The translations under genes were made by a program, and so were the position numbers. Shown piece after piece: positions 43,101 through 50,550 of a DNA stretch of 64,000 nucleotides. Numbering within the stretch: the stretch's first letter is position 1; the number at the start of each line of letters is the position of its first letter. Below the pieces are notes generated by a model. The model was not told the DNA's origin. It saw only the letters and a program-made list of their open reading frames with translations, and made no database searches. Origin of the DNA: CAWACP01 sp963780655 (GTDB lineage: Bacteria; Acidobacteriota; Terriglobia; Bryobacterales; Bryobacteraceae); the NCBI GenBank assembly GCA_963780655.1, contig CAWACP010000003.1, forward strand, positions 992,001 to 1,056,000. Reading direction: 5' to 3'.

Positions 43101-43711
43101 GCCAGGGCCTGCGCGCCAACGGATCGAAGGTGGTCTACTTCGCCGGTTATAAGAAGGTGGTGGACCGCTACAAGATCGACGAGATCAAGCGCGCCGCCGA
43201 CGTGGTGGTGTGGTGCTGCGACGAGGCGCCCGGCTTCGAGCCCGACCGCCCGCAGGACCGGACCTTCGTCGGCAACATCGTGGATGCCATGGTGAATTAC
43301 GCCAACGGCAGTCTGGGCATTCCCGACATTCCGCTGGACACGGTGGATCGCATTATCGCGATCGGTTCGGACGGCATGATGGCCGCGGTGGCGCGCGCCC
43401 GCCACGGAGTGCTCGAGCCGTACCTGAAGCCATGCCATCGCGGCATCGCCAGCGTCAACTCGCCGATGCAGTGCATGATGAAGGAGATCTGCGCGCAGTG
43501 CCTGCAGCTCCACAAGGACCCGAATACGGGCGAGGAGACGGTGGTGTTCACCTGCTTCAACCAGGATCAGAGCCTGGATATGGTGGACTGGGCGACGCTG
43601 CGTTCGCGTCTCTCGCAGCAGGGCGTGCAGGAGAAGCTGACCGCGCAGTGGATCGATCGGTCACTGCGGATGATCGGGGCACGGCCGCCGCTGGCTAACG
43701 CTACGGCGTAA
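40190..43711 (+). CDS. Large iron-sulfur flavoprotein: GltD-like plus PyrK-like fusion
   Basis: About 1173 residues from the ATG at 40190 (AGGAG nine bases upstream); an ATG at 40058 is an alternative. Domains: a unique N region; cysteine clusters CIHCHNQAKDSC and CNDCMKSC (about 245-330) likely binding 4Fe-4S as in GltD; a GltD-type oxidoreductase with VLVVGLGPAGYSLAYHLM (about 382) and VVIGGGLTAIDTA (about 559); then from 850 a ferredoxin-reductase/PyrK-like module with FAD (HPGQFYRLQ), NAD (VLLAGGGLGNAVL) and 2Fe-2S cysteines (MQCMMKEICAQCLQL ... TCF). It should move electrons between NAD(P)H and an unknown acceptor. Its last 475 bp are duplicated at 47765-48239. Confidence 0.8.
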   Translation: MVVTSELLSLQHGLSFEDLYNRDGLVRLDQAFVDSLKASNVDLFNRLMAARAGVTLAPKEESELIIALSPVVDEFLGELFGITAELREFQERTAALAPKYIVKRKFVHKKALTGMTEEKASAIDGEALAADLEALFGEPVNDDSFAANVYSWMSDEKQHAASIQKAAQYAAWATLAPAGKQKHRGTTLFRAPGKIDHYHLVPVETVVQDGVTKMLFGPEHWRHREAFHLTDGGTDLLGALDQANYCIHCHNQAKDSCRTGLKEKTGEFKKSPFGVTLAGCPLEEKISEMHTVKLQGDTIGAVAIIAIDNPLAAGTGHRICNDCMKSCIFQKQDPVDIPQAETRTLKDLLSLPWGFEIYSLLTRWNPLNFNRPIPKAETGYKVLVVGLGPAGYSLAYHLMNDGHTVVGIDGLKLEPAEPELSGLTPTGKRVPFRPVRDVSEIYESLNNRVMAGFGGVAEYGITVRWDKNFLKVIRLILERREQFRMFGGVRFGGTLSIDTAFGLGFDHVALCAGAGKPTVIPMKNALARGVRQASDFLMALQLTGAAKAESIANLQIRMPIVVIGGGLTAIDTATESLAYYVVQVEKFLHRYETLCAERGERTVRARWNKEEAGIADEFLTHARAIRAERELAAGEGRDPELLPLLNSWGGSTIAYRRRLIDAPSYTLNHEEVTKALEEGVRFAECLTPEEVMVDEYGHAKALKVSKSRFDEEKGKLVPIGETAVLPAGSIIVAAGTQPNTVLAREDPNNVVLDGKYFQAVDEDGNAIRPERSVKPSAVRVLMNLRPDGRAMSFFGDLHPSFFGNVVKAMASAKIGYPVVSRTLAKRAPSGPEPAELLNSLTTELRAVVHDVVRLTPNIIEVIVHAPIAARAFHPGQFYRLQNYESLAPRANGTILGMEGIALTGASVDRERGLLSVIVLEMGGSSDLCAILKKGEPVILMGPTGSPTETPSGENVLLAGGGLGNAVLFSIGQGLRANGSKVVYFAGYKKVVDRYKIDEIKRAADVVVWCCDEAPGFEPDRPQDRTFVGNIVDAMVNYANGSLGIPDIPLDTVDRIIAIGSDGMMAAVARARHGVLEPYLKPCHRGIASVNSPMQCMMKEICAQCLQLHKDPNTGEETVVFTCFNQDQSLDMVDWATLRSRLSQQGVQEKLTAQWIDRSLRMIGARPPLANATA
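43232..43706. repeat. Direct repeat, flavoprotein 3' end (left copy)
   Basis: Nearly identical to 47765-48239 (scattered single-base changes, many at third codon positions). Encodes QDRTFVGNI ... YANGSLG ... LMKE-type C-terminal part with the 2Fe-2S cysteines. The two copies are in the same orientation and flank about 4 kb of accessory DNA. Confidence 0.9.
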
Positions 43712-44055
43712 GCGGGCGCGCCGTTCCGCGTGAGAAACTGGCGCCGGTCGGCGGAGCGGGCGGGTTCTCCTGGAAACCGTGCTGCGAGCGCTTGCCGGGA
43801 GGCGAAGATGGGTACGGTAACCCAGATGAACGCCGATGGCCGGCTGCGAGGTCGTTTGTCGGGACCGGTTCCACATAAGGGCACGGTTGGAATCGGGCAC
43901 GTGCCCCTACGGATCGGTAACTTATTGGAATTCATTGGCGATCTGACGTAAACGCCCGGCGTGGTGTGCGCTGTTGCCCTCCACTGCCAGTGCCACCCGG
44001 TTTCAGGACATTCACGCTGATGCAGAGGCACTTCGCGGTATTATGAACCGCCGAA
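43712..44055. other. 344 bp between the flavoprotein and the TPR/PIN gene
   Basis: No independent gene is convincing. The last 100 bases read SATRFQDIHADAEALRGIMNR in frame +2, which would continue smoothly into ELFRQDVWQTGLYAFF of the next gene after a one-base shift near 44050, so the next gene probably once extended upstream. Confidence 0.5.
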
Positions 44056-47000
44056 TTGTTCCGGCAGGACGTCTGGCAGACAGGATTGTATGCCTTCTTT
44101 GCCTATGTATTAATGGGCGAGGTCGACACGGCGCACGCAAAGGCTGAGGCCCTGCGGGCAGTATATCCCGAATCCACTAAGCTTGCGTCCTATTGGGTGA
44201 TGTCAGCCCCGCGGTCCATGCTGCTGAGCGCCGTCGAAGCCCGGTTGAGCGCTGCGGAAATGGCCGATGCCGATGTGGCTCTTGCCCTGGCGCGGCGAGC
44301 TCTTGCGGCATTCGATGTCTCGAAAGCGCTTCGATATGCCGACGCGGCCGCGAAAGCGGTACCGTCATCGTCGCAACCGCAGATCGTCATCGCTCAGGCC
44401 AACTTTGGACGATTGGTGGGAGTCGAAAAGGCACCGGGACTGCCGGTTATACCCAGACAGGAACTCGAATCGCGCATCGAGGAGGCCCTGACGGAAGCAC
44501 TTCGCCTAGCCGAAGCAGAGCATGACGACAAAAACCGACTTGAGGCATTACTCATGCGTAGCAACTTCCGGCTGATTCAGAAGCGCCCTGCCGATGCCGA
44601 GATCTATGCATTGGAAGCACATCGAATCGATCCCGACAACGTTCAGGTGTTGATAGCTCTTTCCAACATACTTTCGAACACCTCCGACATTGACGGGGCG
44701 ATCAAACTTCTGGAACGCGCGCATCGCATAAACCCCCTTGCCGACGTCGAGTTTATGTACGCGCGTGCTCTCTTGCGCCGAGGGGAGGCTCAGGATCTCG
44801 ACCTTGGCATCGCTGTACTTTCGGCGTTGGAATTGGAGCCCCTGCCGGCGCCCATGAAAGGTGTCGTCGCGACGCTCGCCGTTCAAGGAACGTTGCGTAA
44901 AGGAGACCAGGCTTCGGCGGTGGCTTATCTCGAAGGCGCTTCGGGAGAACTTGAGACGACTGTGGGGAATGCATTGCGCGGCTATATCGCGCACAGTGAA
45001 GGAGACCGAAGCAGAGCGCTGGAATTCGCCAAGTGCGCCCAAAGCGAAATCTCGTCCGCGACAGCCCCCGAGACAAAGGAGTTGTTGGCGCGTCTTTTCA
45101 TGATGGCGGATCAGCCCGGACGGGCGTTGCCGCTTTATCTGGAGCTCTTCGAACTCGACTACGAATCATTCGACAGCGGTCAGCTCCTGGATTGTGCTGC
45201 GCGACTTCACCGGGACGACGTCGTGATTTCAACATGCGCAACGTTGCAGGAACGGGGCATGGATGAATGGGCCGTTGTCAACTTTGAGGTTCGGTACCTG
45301 CAAAAGTATTCGCGCGAAAAAGCGCTTCATCGACTGGACCAGTTCCTATTGGCACATCCCGGTCACAAACTGGCTTTGCTGACGCGCTCCATTATAGGAG
45401 TTCAATCACAACGACCGGAGTTAGTGAAGGGAAATGTGACCGACCTTCTGCCAGTCGAAGAGTTGCCTCCGGAATATATCCTTCCTGCTGTACACATACT
45501 TCGGTATTCAGGAGCTGGTAACGATGGTTTCGACTACGCGTACCGTTACCTTCGCGTTCATTTCGATGATATTCGGGCTCATCAGGCGCTGATTCTCAGC
45601 GGCACGCCCGGAGACGCGTCTATCGATATTCCTCCGACTCTTGAGGTCATTCAAATCGGCTCTGCCGTCTGCATCCAGGAGGATCTGAGCGGGTCTCTGC
45701 GTTGGTTTGTTCTCGAGGACACCGATCATCCGAATGCCCAGTTTGAGGAACTACCGATGACTTCGCCGCTGGCTGCTGAGTTGTTGAATAAGCGTGTGGG
45801 CGAGACTGTCATTCTCGGAAAGGGCCACATGGAGAACCGAGTTGCGACGATCCGCCAGATCATGCCAAAGTACGTGCGTCGCTATCAGGATTGTATGGCT
45901 GAGATGCAGATCCGGTTTGGAGATGCGAGCTCCATCGAGTCGGTACACGTCGGATCGTCGGAAGCCGAGATGCGGAAGAGCTTGGAAAAACTTCTCGAAT
46001 CCATAAAGCGACGCGCAACAGCCTTCTCGCAGGTAAGGAAGCTGTACGATGACCTTCCCATCTCGCTGCATATGTTTGGGGAACGCTTCGGAAAAAATGC
46101 TTTTATTGGGTTGATAAATTTGGCACAACAGGAAGGCCAGCCAGTTAAGTGTTCTTTTGCAACGTTCGAGGAGCGAAAGCACGCAGTCTCTGCATTGCAG
46201 ACATGCGTCAGTGTAATCGTTGATATAACTGCGCTGGCTACGATCCGCATGATCGGCCTGGATGAGATTGTCGAAAAGAAGCGGTTTCGGCTTCAAATGA
46301 CTGAGGGCACCTGGAATGAACTCCAGGAAACGCTTGGCGCTGATCTCATGTCGAACGTGACGGAGGGCACGATCAGCTACGATGACGGCGGCCCCAGGTT
46401 CACACAGGAGACCGCCGAGCAGAAGGCGGTGAGGCAGGGTCAGGATCAGGCTTTTCTCGATCGTGTCAGAGAGACCATTGAGATCGTTCCTGTCATCGAG
46501 CTCGCGACGCTTGAGCCAGCCAGGAGGGAACCGCTCGAGAAGATGTTTGGTCAATACGGGGCAGAATCAATGATGCTTGCATCCATATCCGATTCTGTTC
46601 TTTGGACTGACGACCTGATTCAAGCTCAGATTGCAGCGAATGAGTTCGGTGTGAAGAGAGCCTGGACGCAGCTCGTAGTGGAACAGATGGCCCAGTTCGG
46701 GCAAATATCGGATTTGGAGAGAGATCGTGCGACGGCCGCACTTGTCGGCCTGGAGTATGTCGCTACGAGCTTTGATAGCCGCTCTCTTCTTCGAGCGGTC
46801 GAGATGTCTGACGCGACGCCCTGGCGCTGGCCCTTGAAACAGTTCGTCGAGATCTTCCGTAAACCGAATGCCGATCTTCAGGGACTCTTCGGGATCTTCG
46901 TGGAGTTCGTCTCCAACCTCCATCGTGAGCCATACCTGCCGGAATCGCGATGCAAAGTCGCGACGGCGTTTCTTGAGGGGTTGTGGGGCAACGTTCCGGT

Positions 47001-47133
47001 CCGCCTACCGTTGCTCCGTCTTAGGAGGGCGAGTACGCAGTTCTTCGCCCTGAACTCAGTCGGGCAAGTTCAGTTCGATCAATGTTTTGACCAATGGCAT
47101 CGAACGTTACCGGACAAACTGGTAAGCCTTTGA
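44056..47133 (+). CDS. TPR / GreA-B-C-like / PIN-like protein, 5' end probably damaged
   Basis: 1025 codons, TTG start right after an in-frame stop. Residues 1-500 are helical repeats of TPR type (ADAEIYALEAHRIDPDNVQVLIALSNIL). Around 569-600 SPLAAELLNKRVGETVILG resembles the C domain of GreA/GreB, which binds RNA polymerase. At about 719-880 there is a PIN-like nuclease core: VIVDITAL (Asp), MTEGTWNEL (Glu), LWTDDLIQAQIA (two Asp). An RNase linked to transcription machinery is a reasonable inference. GC content is visibly lower than flanks, suggesting transfer. The N terminus likely continues upstream in another frame. Confidence 0.6.
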   Translation: MFRQDVWQTGLYAFFAYVLMGEVDTAHAKAEALRAVYPESTKLASYWVMSAPRSMLLSAVEARLSAAEMADADVALALARRALAAFDVSKALRYADAAAKAVPSSSQPQIVIAQANFGRLVGVEKAPGLPVIPRQELESRIEEALTEALRLAEAEHDDKNRLEALLMRSNFRLIQKRPADAEIYALEAHRIDPDNVQVLIALSNILSNTSDIDGAIKLLERAHRINPLADVEFMYARALLRRGEAQDLDLGIAVLSALELEPLPAPMKGVVATLAVQGTLRKGDQASAVAYLEGASGELETTVGNALRGYIAHSEGDRSRALEFAKCAQSEISSATAPETKELLARLFMMADQPGRALPLYLELFELDYESFDSGQLLDCAARLHRDDVVISTCATLQERGMDEWAVVNFEVRYLQKYSREKALHRLDQFLLAHPGHKLALLTRSIIGVQSQRPELVKGNVTDLLPVEELPPEYILPAVHILRYSGAGNDGFDYAYRYLRVHFDDIRAHQALILSGTPGDASIDIPPTLEVIQIGSAVCIQEDLSGSLRWFVLEDTDHPNAQFEELPMTSPLAAELLNKRVGETVILGKGHMENRVATIRQIMPKYVRRYQDCMAEMQIRFGDASSIESVHVGSSEAEMRKSLEKLLESIKRRATAFSQVRKLYDDLPISLHMFGERFGKNAFIGLINLAQQEGQPVKCSFATFEERKHAVSALQTCVSVIVDITALATIRMIGLDEIVEKKRFRLQMTEGTWNELQETLGADLMSNVTEGTISYDDGGPRFTQETAEQKAVRQGQDQAFLDRVRETIEIVPVIELATLEPARREPLEKMFGQYGAESMMLASISDSVLWTDDLIQAQIAANEFGVKRAWTQLVVEQMAQFGQISDLERDRATAALVGLEYVATSFDSRSLLRAVEMSDATPWRWPLKQFVEIFRKPNADLQGLFGIFVEFVSNLHREPYLPESRCKVATAFLEGLWGNVPVRLPLLRLRRASTQFFALNSVGQVQFDQCFDQWHRTLPDKLVSL

Positions 47134-47190
47134 TGCGGACCGATTGCGGGACGAGTCCGAAAGCAAAAGTCGACTTCGATCATGGAGGTT

Positions 47191-47431
47191 TAGAGCCCGG
47201 CAATGATCGCTTCACGTGCGATGCCCTTGTGCTGTGCGACCGCACGGAGAATTGAAACTGAGCGTGCCAAGGCGGAGTGGATGGTGAGCCGGGATGGCGA
47301 TCCGATGGTGGGGTCGGCTCAGAAGTTTCGAGAACAATGTGACTGCCGACCTGATGGACCTTCCTGTATTGCCAACTTCGGCACAACAGCGCGGCGAGGT
47401 CTGTGCCGGAGACGTCGCGAGGGACCTTCAT
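47191..47431 (-). pseudogene. hicA: HicA-type toxin, frameshifted
   Basis: Starts MKVPRDVSGTDLAALLCRSW, YRKVHQVGSHIVLET, including the HicA double-stranded-RNA-binding fold and catalytic His in GSH. One extra C after GAGCCGACC breaks the frame; shifting gives HRIAIPAHHPLRLGTL, and a second shift (extra T) gives ILRAVAQHKGIAREAIIAGL with a TAA at 47191. Two frameshifts mean the toxin is dead. It overlaps the hicB stop (ATGA). Confidence 0.8.
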
Positions 47432-47637
47432 GCCACTAACAGGACTTCATCGCGGACGAGGCGAAGCCGAACTCGATCGGGACGCGGCCGGTCAAAGAAG
47501 AACGCGGCGGTTGCTTCAAGGACGTTCAGGCGCAATTCGTCCCAGGTGGCGCCTTCCGTGAAGATGCTTTCCGTCAGGCATTCGGCGCAATAGCCGCCAT
47601 CGGCCTCCTGGGTGACCTCGAACACCAGTTCGGACAT
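47428..47637 (-). CDS. hicB: HicB-like antitoxin
   Basis: 69 residues: MSELVFEVTQEADGGYCAEC, LTESIFTEGATWDEL, LNVLEATAAFFFDRPRPDR, typical of short HicB proteins with a partial RNase H-like fold and no separate HTH domain. It precedes and overlaps the broken hicA, the antitoxin-first order seen in many hicBA pairs of this subtype. With its toxin inactive it may be a free regulator or drifting relic. Confidence 0.8.
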   Translation of the reverse strand: MSELVFEVTQEADGGYCAECLTESIFTEGATWDELRLNVLEATAAFFFDRPRPDRVRLRLVRDEVLLVA

Positions 47638-47764
47638 ACCCCATAGTACGACAGCCGCCCGCACGAGAATTTCGGATGGATTTGCAATATTACTCCCGCC
47701 GAAGTCGGCTTTGGCTCGGTCACCGGCGCCCGCCAGACCGAGCGTGCGAACCGTTTGGGCACCG

Positions 47765-48239
47765 GGTTTCCAGCCTGACCGGCCGCAGGACCGGACGTTC
47801 GTCGGCAACATCGAGGATACCATGGTGAACTACGCGAACGGTAGTCTGGGCACGCCGGATATCGCGCTGGACACGGTGGATCGGATTATCGCGATCGGCT
47901 CGGACGGCATGATGGCGGCGGTGGCGCGCGCCCGCCATGGTGTGCTCGAGCCGTACCTGAAGCCGTGTCATCGCGGCATCGCCAGCGTCAACTCGCCGAT
48001 GCAGTGCATGATGAAGGAGATCTGCGCGCAGTGCCTGCAGCTCCACAAGGACCCGAATACGGGTGAAGAAACGGTAGTGTTCACCTGCTTCAACCAGGAT
48101 CAGAGTCTCGACATGGTGGACTGGACGACGCTGCGTTCCCGTCTCTCGCAGCAGGGCGTGCAGGAGAAGCTGACCGCGCAGTGGATCGATCGGTCACCAC
48201 GCATGATCGGCGCGCGGCACCGCTGGCTAAGGCTACGGC
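47765..48239 (+). pseudogene. Duplicated 3' fragment of the flavoprotein gene (right copy)
   Basis: About 158 codons matching the C-terminal PyrK-like end of the gene at 40190 (PDRPQDRTFVGNIEDTMVNY, then GSLGTPDIALDTVDRIIAI, and the cysteine motif). No start or upstream domains are present, and the last codons shift frame (RHRWLRLRLEDGG in place of RPPLANATA). It cannot be functional alone. Confidence 0.9.
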
Positions 48240-48355
48240 TTGAGGACGGTGGTCCGCCGCACGGCGTGCGATCGCGCCCTGGCGTCACATTCTGAAAAAC
48301 AGAATCTCGCGTTCACTTATTTCGTTCGCAGGCAGTTTCATGTACACTCCTCGAT

Positions 48356-49069
48356 ATGCAATTCGACCCTGCATTTGCGCATGATGCACTAATCCCTCTG
48401 AGCACAAGCGCATATCAATACTCCTGGAATCAAAAGCCGGTATTCCCAGCAGGTTGGGAACAAACAGGCGTTGTTACGGTTGATCAGTCAGTCATCGACC
48501 ACTATACGGCTTCAGGACTTGCGAAAATCGTCCTGACCGAGGACTGCAACTGGGGAGTGGTTGCGCGCAAAGGCGAGACGTCGGTAATCGCGATCCGTGG
48601 CACCGAAACCCAGCACCAATGGCTTGATGATTTCAGAGCCATCGCGCAGCCAGTGCAACAAGGCCTGTGGTGGATGCACCAGGGCTTCAATGATGTATGG
48701 AACTCGATCTCGGCAAGCCTGCGGGCGGCGTGGGACACCGCATGTTCGGCAAACGCCCAGGTCTACATAACCGGGCACAGCCTGGGCGCCGCAGTCGCGC
48801 TGATCATGGGCGTGCAACATCCGGAGGCTTTCACCTGGACCTTTGCCGGTCCCGCGGTATTCTCACCGGTACGCGGGGTTCCACCGGCAGCAAACGTGGT
48901 CCGGGTAGTGAATTCGAGTGATCTCGTACGTAAGGTTCCGCTTCCGCCTTTGTATCAGCACATCGGGCAGGAACTCTCGGTTACCGGCGCGGCGGACCAG
49001 TTCGACTGGGCTCTTCAGCATTCACTGGATACGTATGCCGCAGGACTCGCCAGGCTGATCGTACGGTAG
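48356..49069 (+). CDS. Class 3 lipase family protein
   Basis: 237 residues, no signal peptide. The alpha/beta hydrolase core is complete: IAIRGTETQHQWLDDF (oxyanion-side strand), the nucleophile elbow ITGHSLGAAVAL with Ser near residue 141, Asp in NSSDLVRKVPLP and a C-terminal His in WALQHSLDTY. Matches fungal-type class 3 lipases used as cytoplasmic or injected effectors in bacteria. It lies alone between the duplicated fragment and the tRNA array, so it is part of the accessory region; substrate unknown. Confidence 0.82.
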   Translation: MQFDPAFAHDALIPLSTSAYQYSWNQKPVFPAGWEQTGVVTVDQSVIDHYTASGLAKIVLTEDCNWGVVARKGETSVIAIRGTETQHQWLDDFRAIAQPVQQGLWWMHQGFNDVWNSISASLRAAWDTACSANAQVYITGHSLGAAVALIMGVQHPEAFTWTFAGPAVFSPVRGVPPAANVVRVVNSSDLVRKVPLPPLYQHIGQELSVTGAADQFDWALQHSLDTYAAGLARLIVR

Positions 49070-49662
49070 ACAGGGTCGGGCATTACACATTCGACGTCTG
49101 CCAGCCCCGAAGACGCCCGCTGGCGATCACGAGTGCTCAGGCGAGCAGCCGGTCCGGCCATCACAACAGCAATTATTGCCATTCCTGCGCACGCGATGAG
49201 CACGGCCGAACCAGCGGAGCAGCGCCGCCGGACACAAGTTCCAGAATGAGCGCCCGTGTCCTTCAACAGGACGCACCTACGGCTCCTGTCCCGGATCTGT
49301 CGTCGATCACATTTGAGCCGTCCGCGTGCGGAGGCGCCGACGCTCCATCCAAAATGCGCTCTCTGGAGCAACACGAGAGCCTCGCTGCCGTCGCGGCAAT
49401 CGTCGACTGAATGGCAGATGAGGTCGCCGGTTCCTCGAAATGGAGAACTCCAGAGATCCGGGTTGTTCCTCCCCCATCGGGGCAGAAGGTGTTGGCGTTT
49501 GGATATCGCGAATCGAAAATCGGGGTGACCGAGAGCGCAGACGGCAATCACCACATTGTGCTGAATGATGTCGGGACCACGTCGATTGGTGAGGTTGGGC
49601 AGATTTTTCCCGAACGACGTGACTCGTCGATGTTGACGTTTCCGTGTTTTTTGGCGGCGTGA
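49070..49662. other. 593 bp between lipase and tRNA array, no clear gene
   Basis: Short overlapping frames on both strands (for example plus-strand SGQKVLAFGYRESKIGVTES at about 49470-49540) have some protein-like look but no start signal, family or consistent frame. Because the tRNA array is transcribed leftward, this is its downstream region; I see no strong hairpin terminator. Confidence 0.4.
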
Positions 49663-49736
49663 TGGAAGGCGCGGGCAGACTTGAACTGCCATCCTCAGGG
49701 TAGAAACCTGAGGCCTTTCCGTTGGACGACGCGCCC
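49663..49736 (-). tRNA. tRNA-Arg(TCT)
   Basis: Acceptor GGGCGCG pairs with CGCGCCT; anticodon arm TCAGG-TTTCTAC-CCTGA gives TCT; T arm GGCAG-TTCAAGT-CTGCC. CCA is encoded. Last tRNA of the leftward array. Confidence 0.85.
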
Positions 49737-49744
49737 ACATCAGG

Positions 49745-49818
49745 GGATTCCCGGCCGGACTCGAACCGGCATTGACTCGTCAGGACCGAGTAGTCCTGTC
49801 CGTTGGACGACGGGAACC
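49745..49818 (-). tRNA. tRNA-Arg(CCT)
   Basis: Acceptor GGTTCCC/GGGAATC; anticodon arm ACTCG-GTCCTGA-CGAGT gives CCT; T arm GCCGG-TTCGAGT-CCGGC. The template has CCT where CCA would be, so the end must be added enzymatically. Confidence 0.82.
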
Positions 49819-49819
49819 C

Positions 49820-49895
49820 TGGTGGGGCCACTCGGACTCGAACCGAGATTTCCAGCTTAAAAGGCTGGTTGCCTGCGCCATTGACGGATGACCCC
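49820..49895 (-). tRNA. tRNA-Lys(TTT)
   Basis: Acceptor GGGGTCA/TGGCCCC; anticodon arm CCAGC-CTTTTAA-GCTGG; T arm CTCGG-TTCGAGT-CCGAG; CCA encoded. Normal class I form. Confidence 0.92.
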
Positions 49896-49899
49896 GAAA

Positions 49900-49976
49900 T
49901 GGTGCCAGGGCTGAGAATCGAACTCAACTGTTCCTCTTTGTAGGAGAGGCGTCCGCGACCAGCGAACCTCCCTGGC
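49900..49976 (-). tRNA. tRNA-Val(TAC) with C33
   Basis: Acceptor GCCAGGG/CCCTGGC; anticodon arm CCTCT-CCTACAA-AGAGG. The loop has C at position 33 in place of the near-universal U. T arm TTGAG-TTCGATT-CTCAG; CCA encoded. Confidence 0.85.
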
Positions 49977-49979
49977 ATG

Positions 49980-50068
49980 TGCCGCAGCGTGGTGTCGATC
50001 CACGATCCAGGCGCTAATCAGGCGCGACCCGTTATAAGTGGGCTTGAGGCTCCGGCCTCCCCTGCGGC
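49980..50068 (-). tRNA. Atypical class II tRNA, tRNA-Sec-like shape, TAT-like anticodon
   Basis: About 89 nt. Acceptor TGCCGCAG/CTGCGGCA (7-8 bp), T arm CGTGG-ATCGACA-CCACG, D arm GAGGC-CGGA-GCCTC with a four-base loop, anticodon arm GCCCA-CTTATAA-CGGGT (TAT, with A31/C39 mismatch), and a long variable arm CGCGC-CTGATTA-GCGCC. Long D stem with tetraloop, extended acceptor branch and long variable arm recall tRNA-Sec. A second reading treats the CTGATTA hairpin as an Ile(GAT) anticodon arm with an extra inserted hairpin. No CCA encoded. Confidence 0.55.
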
Positions 50069-50073
50069 AAAAC

Positions 50074-50148
50074 TGGCTGACGGGGCTGGACTCGAACCAG
50101 CACGGACGCGGTTAACAGCCGCGCGCATTACCTTTCTGCCACCCGTCA
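50074..50148 (-). tRNA. tRNA-Asn(GTT)
   Basis: Acceptor TGACGGG/CCCGTCA; anticodon arm CGCGG-CTGTTAA-CCGCG; T arm GCTGG-TTCGAGT-CCAGC; discriminator G, CCA encoded. Confidence 0.92.
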
Positions 50149-50152
50149 ATTC

Positions 50153-50228
50153 TGGTGGGAGCGGTCGGAATCGAACCCACTGCCTGACGGCTAAGAGCCG
50201 CCTGCTCATCCCCATGAGCTTCACTCCC
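50153..50228 (-). tRNA. tRNA-Lys(CTT)
   Basis: Acceptor GGGAGTG/CGCTCCC; anticodon arm GGCGG-CTCTTAG-CCGTC; T stem has one mismatch (GTGGG/CCGAC). CCA encoded. Second lysine acceptor of the array. Confidence 0.88.
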
Positions 50229-50235
50229 CTGAAAC

Positions 50236-50311
50236 TGGTAGCGTAGGTGGGTGCCGACCCCACTATCACCTGATTGAAAGTCAGGGCACTCATCCGTTCG
50301 TGCTCTACGCC
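50236..50311 (-). tRNA. tRNA-Glu(TTC)
   Basis: Acceptor GGCGTAG/CTACGCT; anticodon arm CCTGA-CTTTCAA-TCAGG; T arm GTGGG-GTCGGCA-CCCAC with G54 and G58 replacing the usual T and A. CCA encoded. Confidence 0.85.
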
Positions 50312-50312
50312 G

Positions 50313-50390
50313 TGGTAAGGCTGGTCGGATTCGAACCGACGATCTCCTGAGTGAGAATCAGGCGGCTTAATCCGTCTCGCCGACAGCCTA
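50313..50390 (-). tRNA. tRNA-Glu(CTC)
   Basis: Acceptor TAGGCTG/CAGCCTT (first pair U/U mismatch); anticodon arm CCTGA-TTCTCAC-TCAGG; T arm GTCGG-TTCGAAT-CCGAC; CCA encoded. One base from the Glu(TTC) gene. Confidence 0.85.
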
Positions 50391-50397
50391 TATAATC

Positions 50398-50472
50398 TGG
50401 CGGTGCATACGAGGATCGAACTCGTCTGGGCTCCGTAGACAGCGGAGTGCCTCACCAGTCGGCCTATGCACC
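50398..50472 (-). tRNA. tRNA-Asp(GTC)
   Basis: Acceptor GGTGCAT/ATGCACC; anticodon arm CTCCG-CTGTCTA-CGGAG; T arm ACGAG-TTCGATC-CTCGT; discriminator G, CCA encoded. Confidence 0.92.
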
Positions 50473-50550
50473 TGAAAACCTGCTCGTGGATGTCCGACCA
50501 ATTAAACGCCGTCGGCTGCTACATCGCGGAGCTACCGCGCCCACGAACCG
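50473..50550 (-). other. tRNA-like remnant between Asp and Arg tRNAs
   Basis: A 78-bp gap the size of a tRNA. On the minus strand TCGTGGG and TCCACGA could pair as an acceptor, enclosing hairpins CGCGG-TAGCT-CCGCG and CCGAC...GTCGG, but no anticodon arm or TTCGA loop fits. A D-arm-like text (TTTAATTGGTCGGACA) is present. Probably a decayed tRNA; proline is the only isotype missing from the array, but nothing here proves it was tRNA-Pro. Confidence 0.35.

Noticed and set aside
43730..43951. 73-codon frame after the flavoprotein gene
   Set aside because: No ribosome site, no conserved look, and it overlaps the junction region of the accessory block.
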